From the NCBI GenBank assembly GCA_018267655.1, contig JAFDYB010000034.1, forward strand, positions 161,635 through 225,634: a stretch of 64,000 nt of DNA, in the 5' to 3' direction. The notes beneath the pieces were generated by a model. The model ran no database searches. It saw only the letters and a program-made list of their open reading frames with translations, and was not told the origin of the DNA. Of this stretch, positions 7,359 to 15,294 are shown piece by piece. Each line of letters begins with the position of its first letter. The first letter of the stretch is position 1. The position numbers and the translations under genes are program-made. Source of the stretch: Bacteroidota bacterium (GTDB lineage Bacteria > Bacteroidota > Bacteroidia > B-17B0 > Aurantibacillaceae).

Positions 7359-8936
7359 GTGCTTAATCATAGTTTTGAAAGTTATAATGTGTGTCCTTAT
7401 ACTGTTGGTTATTTTAATAGGTGGGGTGTCCATAATTGGTGGGGATTCGATACTTCTTTTACGGGGTATTATAATGGTTGTTATTTATCTTCTTTTAATG
7501 GGCCTGGAGTTCCAAAAAACGATATGGGTAATATTTTTCCAAAAACCGGTAATGCGTATGTTTCAATAGGAGCACTCTCTTTTTCTCAATCGCATAATAA
7601 TGCACGAGAGTATATTCAAGGTAAATTTTCTCAAGCGCTTTTAAAAGACAGTTTGTACTGCGTGAGTTATTTGGTAAATAATTGTGGATTTAAAAAACGC
7701 GCTATTAATTCACTAAATGCTTATATAAACGACACCCTTTTAAACTGGAACAATGGTTACTTTACTTGCTTAAAAAACATAAACCCACAAATACAATGCG
7801 GGCGCTTTTTAAAAGATACCGCCGGCTGGGAGCAAGTGTGTGGCATTTACAAAGCCAAAGGCGGCGAGCTATATATTACCTTAGGTAATTTTAAAAACGA
7901 TGCACAAACACAAACCATTGATATAATGCCCAATAATGGTGTAAGAATTGATTATGTACTTGATGATGTAAGCGTTAGCCCCTTTCATTTACAAAAACCA
8001 AATTTAGGGAGAGATACTATTTTGTGCCCAGGTGCTTTGCCCTTTACACTTACTGCCCCCCTAGGTTATGATAGCGTAGTATGGAGCAATGGTAGTAAAG
8101 GGCAACAATTGCTTGTAAACACACCCGGTAAATATTGGGTAAAATGTATTGCCAATGGCTGCGGCGCAACATACGATACTATTAGCATTACTACCTTTAG
8201 TTTACAAAGTTTAAAACTACCTAAAGACACTATTTTGTGCAAAGGGCAACAAATTACCCTAACAAGTAATGCCACTTTTAACGCCTATAATTGGAGTAAT
8301 GGCAGCACAAGCAACAGCATTGTGGTTACTAAAACAGGTACTTACTCTTTAAGCGTAAGCGATAAATGTCAAACACAAAGTGCAAGTATTAAAATTGTTT
8401 TTGATAGTGTGCCCAATATTGCTATTAGCATTGGTAAAGATACTACGCTTTGCCAAAACGGCTACAACACGCCTTACACAATTAGTGCAAGCCCTCCTAC
8501 GCTTCCTAACTTTAATTGGAGTACAGGGCAAACGCAAAGTGCCATTACTGTTGCTCAAGAGGGCAATTACCAATTAACCGTTAACTACCGCTGCGGTAGT
8601 TTAAAAAGTAATTGGATTTCGGTATATGCTTGCCCACCCGATACTACAACGGCTATTTGGCTACCCAATAGCTTTAGCCCCGATGGCAATGGACTTAACG
8701 ATGTGTGGCAACCTATTTATACTAATAAAGAAATTTCGCTTTTAAAAATTTATAACCGTTGGGGGGAGTGTGTGTTTACAGGTACTACAAATAATAAATT
8801 TACTTGGGACGGTACGTATAAAAACGAGCCTTGCAAACAAGATGTTTATGCTTACATTATTTGTTATACCAGTAACGGTGCCGCTAAAAAAACTATTACG
8901 CAAACACTTAGCGGTAATATAAATTTAATGCGATGA
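7359..8936 (+). CDS. Secreted multidomain protein with type B (gliding-associated) sorting domain
   Basis: From the GTG at 7359 the protein has 525 residues. An N-terminal domain (LNHSFE...DDVSVSPF, about 1-208) resembles the carbohydrate-binding-like domain at the head of many Bacteroidota surface proteins. Three Ig-like repeats follow, each with a DT(I/T)LC start and a (V/Y/F)NWS(N/T)G core (about 218-425). The C-terminus from LPNSFSPDGNGLNDVW through the YNRWGE motif is the type B sorting domain, used by T9SS for release or for SprB-like adhesins. The frame stays open upstream and encodes a hydrophobic signal-like stretch, but without an ATG; a TTG at 7294 would supply a start if an 8-T run were one base longer. 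Confidence 0.8.
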   Translation: MLNHSFESYNVCPYTVGYFNRWGVHNWWGFDTSFTGYYNGCYLSSFNGPGVPKNDMGNIFPKTGNAYVSIGALSFSQSHNNAREYIQGKFSQALLKDSLYCVSYLVNNCGFKKRAINSLNAYINDTLLNWNNGYFTCLKNINPQIQCGRFLKDTAGWEQVCGIYKAKGGELYITLGNFKNDAQTQTIDIMPNNGVRIDYVLDDVSVSPFHLQKPNLGRDTILCPGALPFTLTAPLGYDSVVWSNGSKGQQLLVNTPGKYWVKCIANGCGATYDTISITTFSLQSLKLPKDTILCKGQQITLTSNATFNAYNWSNGSTSNSIVVTKTGTYSLSVSDKCQTQSASIKIVFDSVPNIAISIGKDTTLCQNGYNTPYTISASPPTLPNFNWSTGQTQSAITVAQEGNYQLTVNYRCGSLKSNWISVYACPPDTTTAIWLPNSFSPDGNGLNDVWQPIYTNKEISLLKIYNRWGECVFTGTTNNKFTWDGTYKNEPCKQDVYAYIICYTSNGAAKKTITQTLSGNINLMR

Positions 8937-8940
8937 GAGG

Positions 8941-9015
8941 GATGGTGCCACATGGGCTGCAATTTCAACTATCACAGGTTCTTGCACACAAGGAAGTGAG
9001 GTAAGGGGGGGGTAA
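8941..9015 (+). pseudogene. Possible remnant of a repetitive secreted protein
   Basis: A short frame right after the preceding gene, but in another phase, reads DGATWAAISTITGSCTQGSE, which has the look of an Ig-like repeat of a surface adhesin. It then runs into a G-rich tract and a stop. A related sequence (TTTGCACGGGAATGAGGTAAGGAAGG, from 9890) recurs 0.9 kb away. Called as decayed coding sequence; the assignment is tentative. Confidence 0.3.
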
Positions 9016-9079
9016 TTACAGCAAAGCGCAAGCAGACTATCGCAAATGCTCCCTACGATAGCGTTTATGAGTCAATAAT

Positions 9080-9111
9080 TTTGAATTTAAAAATTTTTAC
9101 ACGTATATTTG
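9080..9111 (+). promoter_or_regulatory. Promoter of the toxin-antitoxin operon
   Basis: TTTG (9080-9083), then 20 bp, then TATATTTG (9104-9111): a full match to the Bacteroidota -33/-7 promoter. The -7 box overlaps ACGTATA, which recurs at 9125-9131 next to the ATG (ATACGTAT is palindromic). This repeat is a likely site for autorepression by the antitoxin. Confidence 0.65.
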
Positions 9112-9133
9112 TAAATAAATTAATACGTATATA

Positions 9134-9382
9134 ATGACAACAAAACTCACATTAACAATTGACGATTCAGTTATCTTAATTGCTAAAAAATACGCTAAAC
9201 AAAAAGGAAAAAGTTTATCAGATATAATAGAAAATTATCTAATGTCTTTAACTTCAAAAGAAAGTAAAGAAGAGAAAATATCACCCAAAATTTTAGAATT
9301 AATAGGTGTAATTAAATTACCGAACAATTTTGACTATAAAAAGGAATTAGCAAAAGCATTAACTAAAAAGTATAAAAAATGA
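9134..9382 (+). CDS. DUF6364-type antitoxin (ribbon-helix-helix)
   Basis: 82 residues, beginning MTTKLTLTIDDSVILIAKKYAKQKGKSLSDIIENYL: a beta strand followed by two helices in the ribbon-helix-helix pattern of DUF6364 proteins. The C-terminal half (SPKILELIGVIKLP...) would wrap the toxin. It overlaps the PIN-domain gene by four bases (ATGA), the normal arrangement of a VapB/VapC pair. A promoter with a repeated ACGTATA element lies just upstream, consistent with autoregulation. Confidence 0.85.
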   Translation: MTTKLTLTIDDSVILIAKKYAKQKGKSLSDIIENYLMSLTSKESKEEKISPKILELIGVIKLPNNFDYKKELAKALTKKYKK

Positions 9383-9807
9383 AACGCATATTCTTAGACA
9401 CCAATATTTTAATTGACTTTTTTGCCGACAGAAAACCTTTCTCCATTGAAGCAGCAAAACTTTTTAATTATTCATTTAAAAAGAAAATAAACATCTACAT
9501 TTCTGCTGTCTCTTATAACAATATCTATTATATAATCCGGCAATCGTTTTCTCATTTGGAAACAATAAAAATGCTTTCGGAATTAAATGAATGGACCGAT
9601 GTTATTGATGTTTCAAAAGAAATCATTAAAAAAGCACTTAAATCCGACTTCAAAGACTTTGAGGATGCTATTCAATATAATTGTGCAAAATCATTTAATA
9701 AAATTGACTTTATTGTAACGAGAGACACAAAAGACTTTAAAACAAGTGCATTACCCATATTAACGCCAAGAGAAGCTTTAGCATTAATCGAAGATTCGAA
9801 CAGTTAA
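9379..9807 (+). CDS. PIN-domain toxin (VapC-like)
   Basis: A 142-residue PIN domain. It opens with IFLDTNILIDFF (catalytic D7) and continues with DFEDAIQ (D96) and VTRDTKDF (D116), the acidic residues that bind Mg2+/Mn2+ in these RNases. The segment ISAVSYNNIYYI has Asn where classic VapC proteins carry a Glu, which is usual for the PIN_3 group. It should cleave tRNA or other RNA when released from the antitoxin encoded just before it. The pair sits in the gene-poor stretch with decayed sequences, which suggests acquisition by transfer. Confidence 0.85.
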   Translation: MKRIFLDTNILIDFFADRKPFSIEAAKLFNYSFKKKINIYISAVSYNNIYYIIRQSFSHLETIKMLSELNEWTDVIDVSKEIIKKALKSDFKDFEDAIQYNCAKSFNKIDFIVTRDTKDFKTSALPILTPREALALIEDSNS

Positions 9808-9819
9808 TATACCATTATA

Positions 9820-9869
9820 AAATTCCAAACCATTTTGGAATACTTTTGAAATTTTATAAGAGCTTAAAT
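9820..9869. repeat. Dispersed intergenic hairpin repeat, copy B (degenerate)
   Basis: AATTCCAAACCATTTTGGAAT followed by TTTGAAATTTTATAAGAGCTTAA aligns without gaps to the second half of copy A (6951-7000). The stem is shorter (TTCCAAA/TTTTGGAA) and the CCTGAGCTTG half is missing. It lies in the 391-bp gap 9808-10198, which also holds a possible adhesin remnant (from about 9883) and one small reverse frame. Confidence 0.5.
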
Positions 9870-9977
9870 GTACAACTTCAACCAGCACAGATTACCGTTT
9901 GCACGGGAATGAGGTAAGGAAGGTAATGCATAAAAAGAATGAAGAAATTATGCAAGCAAAAAACATTTGTAATACTA

Positions 9978-10139
9978 TTAGGCTCCTAAGAGTTGTTTAA
10001 CTACTACTGAAATGATTTTATTATCTGCTTTTCTTGGTAAAATTTTACTGACAAAACTCATCGCTTTTCTCATGTCTGCAGAGGTTATTGCCCATAAATA
10101 AGAGCGTTTTAAAAGTGCTAAAAATATAATAAAAACCAT
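9978..10139 (-). CDS. Possible small protein, 53 residues
   Basis: A 53-codon ATG frame in the gap between the toxin gene and the DUF6268 gene. It begins with a hydrophobic segment (MVFIIFLALL) and continues basic (KRSYLWAITSADMRKAMSF..., ending VVVKQLLGA). It could be a genuine short membrane-associated peptide or the C-terminal remnant of a lost gene. No family is recognised. It is divergent from the gene starting at 10199. Confidence 0.3.
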   Translation of the reverse strand: MVFIIFLALLKRSYLWAITSADMRKAMSFVSKILPRKADNKIISVVVKQLLGA

Positions 10140-10198
10140 TACTTTTTATATAAAGTCATTCTATTAATGCAAAAAATAATTTTACCTTCGTTTGCTTT

Positions 10199-11110
10199 AT
10201 GATAAAAAAACTGTTTTTCATTTGTGCGCTTATTAATTTTGTATCTGCACAAAATCATTTTGATGTGTTTCAATTATTTACAAACACAACGCCTCTTAGT
10301 AAATTTGACAGTAGTAACTCAAGTACTCGCGTAAATGAAATAATGAGCGATTTAACCGTTCCCATAAAACTATCAAATAACTTTGCTATTATTACCGGCG
10401 CCATTTACGAAACGGTTAATGTAAAACTGTTTGCAAACGATAGCCCAATTAACTTAAATGCACTGAGTATAAAAGCGGGTTTAACCGGAAAAATTAATGA
10501 TAAATGGTCGGGGATAATGATATTTTTACCAAAAGCTGCTACAAATAATTTACAATTTAATGCCGGCTATCAGCTGGGAGGCATTGGTTATTTTAAATAT
10601 AAAAAAACCGAAACACTTAATTTTAGGCTTGGTTTATACGCTAATTCCGATTTGTTTGGTCCTTTGTTTGTACCGATGGCCGGCATGTATTATTTAAGCC
10701 CAAACAAAAAATTTGAAACAACTTTAATGATGCCGTTTCAAGCCGATGCAGCTTATCACTTTAATTCGCATTTTGATTTAGGCTTTAATTATAATGCACA
10801 AGTAAAAACTTTTTATTTATTTAATATTAAACCCACATATAATAATAGTTACGTTACAAAATCAACCGACGATTTATTTTTATACGCAAAATATAATATT
10901 AACAAAAATTACAGCATACAAGCGCGCATAGGGCAATCTGTAGCGCGTGATTATAGGGTATTTGATACAAAAGATAAAGTTACGTTAGGCTTGCCGGCTA
11001 TTTATATCGGCAATCACAGGCATCAATTAAACACTGATTTTAAAAACAGTTTAATTTTTCAATTAGTATTTGTTTACAGAGTAAATATTCATAAAGAAAA
11101 AAGCAATTAA
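10199..11110 (+). CDS. DUF6268 outer-membrane beta-barrel protein
   Basis: 303 residues with a signal peptide (MIKKLFFICALINFVSAQ) followed by alternating amphipathic strands. Examples are SNNFAIITGAIYETVNVKLF, WSGIMIFLPKAATNNLQFNAG and LFVPMAGMYYLSPNKKFETTLMMPF. The length, the early DLTVPIKLSNNFAIITG segment and the pre-terminal barrel strands agree with the DUF6268 family. It probably spans the outer membrane; its cargo is unknown. A -7-like box TACCTTCG (10183-10190) ends 8 bp before the ATG. Confidence 0.75.
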   Translation: MIKKLFFICALINFVSAQNHFDVFQLFTNTTPLSKFDSSNSSTRVNEIMSDLTVPIKLSNNFAIITGAIYETVNVKLFANDSPINLNALSIKAGLTGKINDKWSGIMIFLPKAATNNLQFNAGYQLGGIGYFKYKKTETLNFRLGLYANSDLFGPLFVPMAGMYYLSPNKKFETTLMMPFQADAAYHFNSHFDLGFNYNAQVKTFYLFNIKPTYNNSYVTKSTDDLFLYAKYNINKNYSIQARIGQSVARDYRVFDTKDKVTLGLPAIYIGNHRHQLNTDFKNSLIFQLVFVYRVNIHKEKSN

Positions 11111-11142
11111 TACTAAATGTAATAGTTGTATCTTTATGCGCT

Positions 11143-12816
11143 GTGCAAATATTACTTACTACTTTAAACTCAAAATATATTCACGTAAATTTGGCCATAC
11201 GTATTCTTTACACTTTAAATAAAGAAACACATTCAAATTTATATTTAAAAGAATTTACAATAAAAGAAGATAAACAAAGTGTTATAGAATATTGTAGCAA
11301 TTACAGTATTGTAGCATTTAGCTGCTATATATGGAATATAACTCATACGCTTGAGGTTTGTAAGGGCATTAAACAACGTAATGCAAATGTAAAAATTATG
11401 CTTGGTGGCCCTGAAGTAAGTTACGAGTGGCGCGAAATTATTGCCTTGCCTTACGTTGATTATATTGTAGTGGGCGAGGGTGAAATTCCGTTTTCAAATT
11501 TCTTAAATAATTTAAATAACACGAGCACGCTCAATAATATTGCCTACAAAGAAAATAATGAAATAAAATTTTCTGCAAAAAGCGAATCGTTTGATGTAAG
11601 CACTTTACATAGTTTTAATCCTTATTTATTTGATAATTACACCGAACTTACAAACCGCGTTTGTTATATAGAAACTAGCCGCGGTTGTCCTTATAAATGT
11701 GAATTTTGCCTTGCCAGTTTAGATAATAAAGTGCGCTACTTACCTATTGAAACTATAAAACAACAATTATTGTTTTTAATGCAAAACGGAAGAGTAATTA
11801 AATTTTTAGATCGCACTTTTAACATTAAAAAAACATTTACACTCGATATTTTTGAGTTTATATTGGCCAACTATAAACCAAACAACGTGTTTCAATTTGA
11901 AATTACTGCCGATATTTTGCATCCGGATATTATACAATTTATTAATGAAAAAGTACCTAAAGGCTTATTTCGTTTTGAAATAGGTGTACAAACGGTTAAT
12001 CAAAAGGCAAATTTAGAAGTAAGCAGAAAACAAAATTTTGAAAAAACAAAAAACATTGTACTTCAATTAAAAGATAAAGTAGAAATGCATTTAGATTTAA
12101 TTGTGGGTTTGCCTTTAGATTATTTTAATGATATAAAACACAGTATTGAAGCGGTTTTTAAAATTGAACCTCCTGAATTACAATTAGGGTTTTTAAAATT
12201 TTTAAAAGGCACTACCATGCGCGACAAAGCGCAACACGGCTATGTTTTTGATCCTAATCCACCTTATCAAATAATAAAAAGTAATTATTTAAATGAGTAT
12301 GAATTATGTGAAATTGTAACTCTCGAAAATGTTTTAGAAATTTATTGGAATGGAAAAAAAACAATTTATTTACTAAAACACATTAATATTCACTATAGTA
12401 TTTTTGATTTTTTATTAGGACTTGGTAAATACTTTGAAAAAACAAAAAGTTATACTGATTATATTTTAAGTGATGTTTACACAATAGCTGCAAATTTTAT
12501 AACAACAGAATATAAAGCTAATAAAATAATGTACGAATTATTAGCTATTGATTACTACTTGCACTTTAAAGTAAAACCAAAAAATTTAATTTTAAATGAC
12601 ATTGAAAAAAAAGAAAAATTTGAAATAATAAACGAATTAAAATTAAACCATCATAAATTCAGGTTCATTATTCTTTCAATAAGTTTTGATTTTAATATGT
12701 TTATTAATGAACAAAAAATTAAAGAAGGAAATTATATAATTATATTTCAATACGATGGTATTAGTAAAGCACAAATAGTAAATTGTATTGAAAAAAACCT
12801 AAAATGTATTGCTTAA
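11143..12816 (+). CDS. B12-binding radical SAM protein (DUF4080)
   Basis: 557 residues from a GTG start. The N-terminus has the cobalamin-binding Rossmann pattern (ILLTTLNSKYIHVNLAIRILY...VMLGGPEVSYE...VVGEGE). The radical SAM cluster motif CPYKCEFC has C182, C186 and C189, giving the CxxxCxxC ligands for a [4Fe-4S] cluster. The C-terminal ~170 residues match the DUF4080 region attached to this subfamily. Such proteins perform radical methylation or rearrangement chemistry; the substrate of the DUF4080 group is not established. The last codons overlap the convergent gene at 12813-12816. Confidence 0.85.
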   Translation: MQILLTTLNSKYIHVNLAIRILYTLNKETHSNLYLKEFTIKEDKQSVIEYCSNYSIVAFSCYIWNITHTLEVCKGIKQRNANVKIMLGGPEVSYEWREIIALPYVDYIVVGEGEIPFSNFLNNLNNTSTLNNIAYKENNEIKFSAKSESFDVSTLHSFNPYLFDNYTELTNRVCYIETSRGCPYKCEFCLASLDNKVRYLPIETIKQQLLFLMQNGRVIKFLDRTFNIKKTFTLDIFEFILANYKPNNVFQFEITADILHPDIIQFINEKVPKGLFRFEIGVQTVNQKANLEVSRKQNFEKTKNIVLQLKDKVEMHLDLIVGLPLDYFNDIKHSIEAVFKIEPPELQLGFLKFLKGTTMRDKAQHGYVFDPNPPYQIIKSNYLNEYELCEIVTLENVLEIYWNGKKTIYLLKHINIHYSIFDFLLGLGKYFEKTKSYTDYILSDVYTIAANFITTEYKANKIMYELLAIDYYLHFKVKPKNLILNDIEKKEKFEIINELKLNHHKFRFIILSISFDFNMFINEQKIKEGNYIIIFQYDGISKAQIVNCIEKNLKCIA

Positions 12817-13343
12817 TCGCCGGCAGCATCTTCTAATTTATCAACCTTATCGTTACTAAAATTTCCTGATTGAAGTTCTGTTATTTTTCCCTCTTTGTCC
12901 ACCACAAAAAAATAAGGAATTTTATTGTCTTTAACACCTAAAGCCTCTTGCACTAATTTAATATCTGTTTTTTTAGTATCCATTATAAATGGCCAAAACT
13001 CTTTATCAGTTGAGTTTTTAAAATCATCTTTAATTTTTTTAAAACCACTTATTAATGGTACAAAAACAAAATTAATATCATACACCTCTGACATGTTAAA
13101 TTGCCCGCCCTTTGTGTTTTTACTTACAAAAGTATAGTACAAAGGATTTAACCATTTTTTTAATTCCTCTTCAGCATGCCTATTAAAAGCAATTGCAATA
13201 ATAGATGTTTTACCATTTTTAATTGGTAAACTCATGGCTTTATCATTTAAATTTTCGCCGTCTATAACTGGAAATAATTTTCCTTTTTGTGAAAATAGCT
13301 GAATGCTAATTATAACTAAAAAAAGTATAATGTATTTTTTCAT
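12813..13343 (-). CDS. Hypothetical secreted thioredoxin-fold-like protein
   Basis: The ATG at 13343 starts a clean signal peptide (MKKYIILFLVIISIQLFSQ) and gives 176 residues. A longer frame from 13403 would run into rpiB and adds no signal. The mature protein (TSIIAIAFNRHAEEELKKWLNPL..., KIPYFFVVDKEGKITELQSG) follows the fold pattern of ATP10/TlpA-like thioredoxin proteins, but has no CxxC. It may therefore be a structural or chaperone relative rather than a redox enzyme. It follows rpiB by 10 bp. Confidence 0.6.
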   Translation of the reverse strand: MKKYIILFLVIISIQLFSQKGKLFPVIDGENLNDKAMSLPIKNGKTSIIAIAFNRHAEEELKKWLNPLYYTFVSKNTKGGQFNMSEVYDINFVFVPLISGFKKIKDDFKNSTDKEFWPFIMDTKKTDIKLVQEALGVKDNKIPYFFVVDKEGKITELQSGNFSNDKVDKLEDAAGD

Positions 13344-13353
13344 AAACGTAATA

Positions 13354-13785
13354 TTATAAAATTTCAATTTTATTAATTCTATCAGCATGACGACCACCTT
13401 CAAATTTTTCGGTAATAAATGCCATTATACAGTTTTGGGCCTCGTCAACTGAAATAAATCTGCCAGGTAATGATAAAATATTAGCATTATTATGTTGCCT
13501 GGCTAATTTTGCAATTTCTGTATTCCAACAAAGAGCGGCTCTAATACCATTATGTTTATTAGCAGTTATATTAATACCATTTCCACTTCCACAAATTAAT
13601 ATTCCAAAATTAACTTCATTATTTATAACACTATTTGCAACAGCATGTCCATAATCAGGATAATCAGCACGTTCATTTGAAAAACATCCTTTATCAATAA
13701 AATCAATTTTTTTTTCGTTTAAAAAATCAATTAATTTTGTTTTTAATTCAAAACCAGCATGATCAGAACCTATTGCTAATATCAT
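13354..13785 (-). CDS. rpiB: Ribose-5-phosphate isomerase B
   Basis: 143 residues of the RpiB/LacAB family, which interconverts ribose-5-phosphate and ribulose-5-phosphate in the pentose phosphate pathway. It starts ILAIGSDHAGFELK (D8, H9 bind substrate). It carries the catalytic C65 in GILICGSGNGINITANK and ends with the expected GGRHADRINKI segment. The length is normal. It is separated from the divergent nadA by a 495-bp gene-free AT-rich region. Confidence 0.95.
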   Translation of the reverse strand: MILAIGSDHAGFELKTKLIDFLNEKKIDFIDKGCFSNERADYPDYGHAVANSVINNEVNFGILICGSGNGINITANKHNGIRAALCWNTEIAKLARQHNNANILSLPGRFISVDEAQNCIMAFITEKFEGGRHADRINKIEIL

Positions 13786-14280
13786 TTTTATTTAATTTTT
13801 AAGTAAAAAAATACAATGTTTAAAAATAAGTAATTCACGTTAATAATCTATTATTAAAAAGCTACTTGATTATCAACAGTAAATTAGTTTACTAATTAAC
13901 ATTTTTAATGTTTATAAAATAAAAATATGTTTAAAATATCTAACTAAAAAATAAAAGGAATATTAAAAATAAATATACAAGAGATATTTTATTTAAAACC
14001 AATTATTTTTTTAATTTTTAGAAATAAATTATAAGCACTAAATAACGCTTATTAACAAGATAAAATTTAATGTATTTACTAACATAAATCATAATTAAAC
14101 ATTGTTAATAATAATTAGTTAAACTCATTATCAAGCTTTTAATTATTTATTTTTGTTATTTAATTGTTAACTAACTTTAATAAATCAAATTAAAACAATA
14201 GTTTAATAAAACAACTAACATAATTAACAACCTATATAATAAATACAATATTTATTTAAAAAAAAAGATGTATATATATT
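13786..14280. other. Very AT-rich gene-free region, candidate replication origin
   Basis: By hand count about 66 of the 480 bases at 13801-14280 are G or C (about 14%). No open frame, tRNA or hairpin terminator is visible. It lies between divergent rpiB and nadA. It contains 9-mers related to DnaA boxes: TTATCAACA (13870-13878), TTATTAACA (14049-14057) and its reverse complement TGTTAATAA (14103-14111), plus further TTAAC-type words (TTGTTAACTAAC near 14165). No canonical TTATCCACA is present. The origin reading rests on composition, these weak boxes and the parS-like sites 11 kb away; it could also be a long regulatory gap. Confidence 0.3.
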
Positions 14281-15255
14281 ATGAATACTGAAAAACAAAA
14301 TATTGAAATAGAACCGGGTATTGACTTTGTTGAACAAATAAACTATCTTAAGAAGAAAAAGAATGCTGTTATATTAGCACATTACTATCAAAATACTGAT
14401 ATTCAAGATATTGCAGACTATATTGGAGATAGTTTAGGCCTTGCCCAACAGGCCGAAAAAACTAATGCAGATATGATTTTATTTGCCGGTGTGCATTTTA
14501 TGGCAGAAACAGCAAAAATTTTGAATCCTCATAAAAAAGTATTAATACCCGATTTAAACGCAGGGTGTAGTTTAGCAGAATCTTGTCCGCCTAATTTATT
14601 TTCAGCTTTTAAAGCTAAACATCCTAATCATATAGTATTGACTTATATTAACTGCACAGCCGAAATTAAAGCTTTAAGTGATGTAATAGTTACAAGCACA
14701 AATGCAGTACAAATAGTTGAATCTTACCCTAAAGAACAAGCTATTATTTTTGCACCTGATAAAAACTTAGGAGCTTATATCAATAAAAAAACAGGAAGAA
14801 ATATGGTTTTATGGAATGGAGCTTGCGAAGTACATGAAATATTTTCTTTAGAAAAATTATTAAAATTAAAATTTCAAAACCCAAATACTAAAATTATTGC
14901 ACACCCCGAGTGCGAAGCCCCTTTATTAGAATATGCCGATTTTATTGGGAGTACAACAGCTTTATTAAATTTTACAAAAAAACCAGAAAATGGTAATGAA
15001 TTTATTGTAGTAACCGAAACAGGTATAATACACCAAATGCAAAAATACAGTCCAAATAAAAAATTTATTCCTGCACCGCCTAATAATAACTGTGCTTGTA
15101 ATGATTGCCCCTATATGAAATTAAATACAATTGAAAAAATATACTTAGCATTAAAAAACGAACAACCTGAATTAATATTAAGTAATGAGTTAATAAATAA
15201 AGCAAAATTACCAATATTAAAAATGCTCGAATTATCTAAAAAATTTGGTTTATAA
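14281..15255 (+). CDS. nadA: Quinolinate synthase NadA
   Basis: NadA condenses iminoaspartate with dihydroxyacetone phosphate to quinolinate in de novo NAD synthesis. 324 residues. The [4Fe-4S] ligands are expected at C96 ([10 protein letters not shown]), C182 (WNGACEVH) and in the late [13 protein letters not shown] motif. ILAHYYQ and [11 protein letters not shown] are other family signatures. No nadB or nadC lies next to it. It heads a forward run of closely spaced genes; the next begins 39 bp later. Confidence 0.96.
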   Translation: MNTEKQNIEIEPGIDFVEQINYLKKKKNAVILAHYYQNTDIQDIADYIGDSLGLAQQAEKTNADMILFAGVHFMAETAKILNPHKKVLIPDLNAGCSLAESCPPNLFSAFKAKHPNHIVLTYINCTAEIKALSDVIVTSTNAVQIVESYPKEQAIIFAPDKNLGAYINKKTGRNMVLWNGACEVHEIFSLEKLLKLKFQNPNTKIIAHPECEAPLLEYADFIGSTTALLNFTKKPENGNEFIVVTETGIIHQMQKYSPNKKFIPAPPNNNCACNDCPYMKLNTIEKIYLALKNEQPELILSNELINKAKLPILKMLELSKKFGL

Positions 15256-15294
15256 TGTATATATTTACATTAATAAACATTACATTTTAAACTT

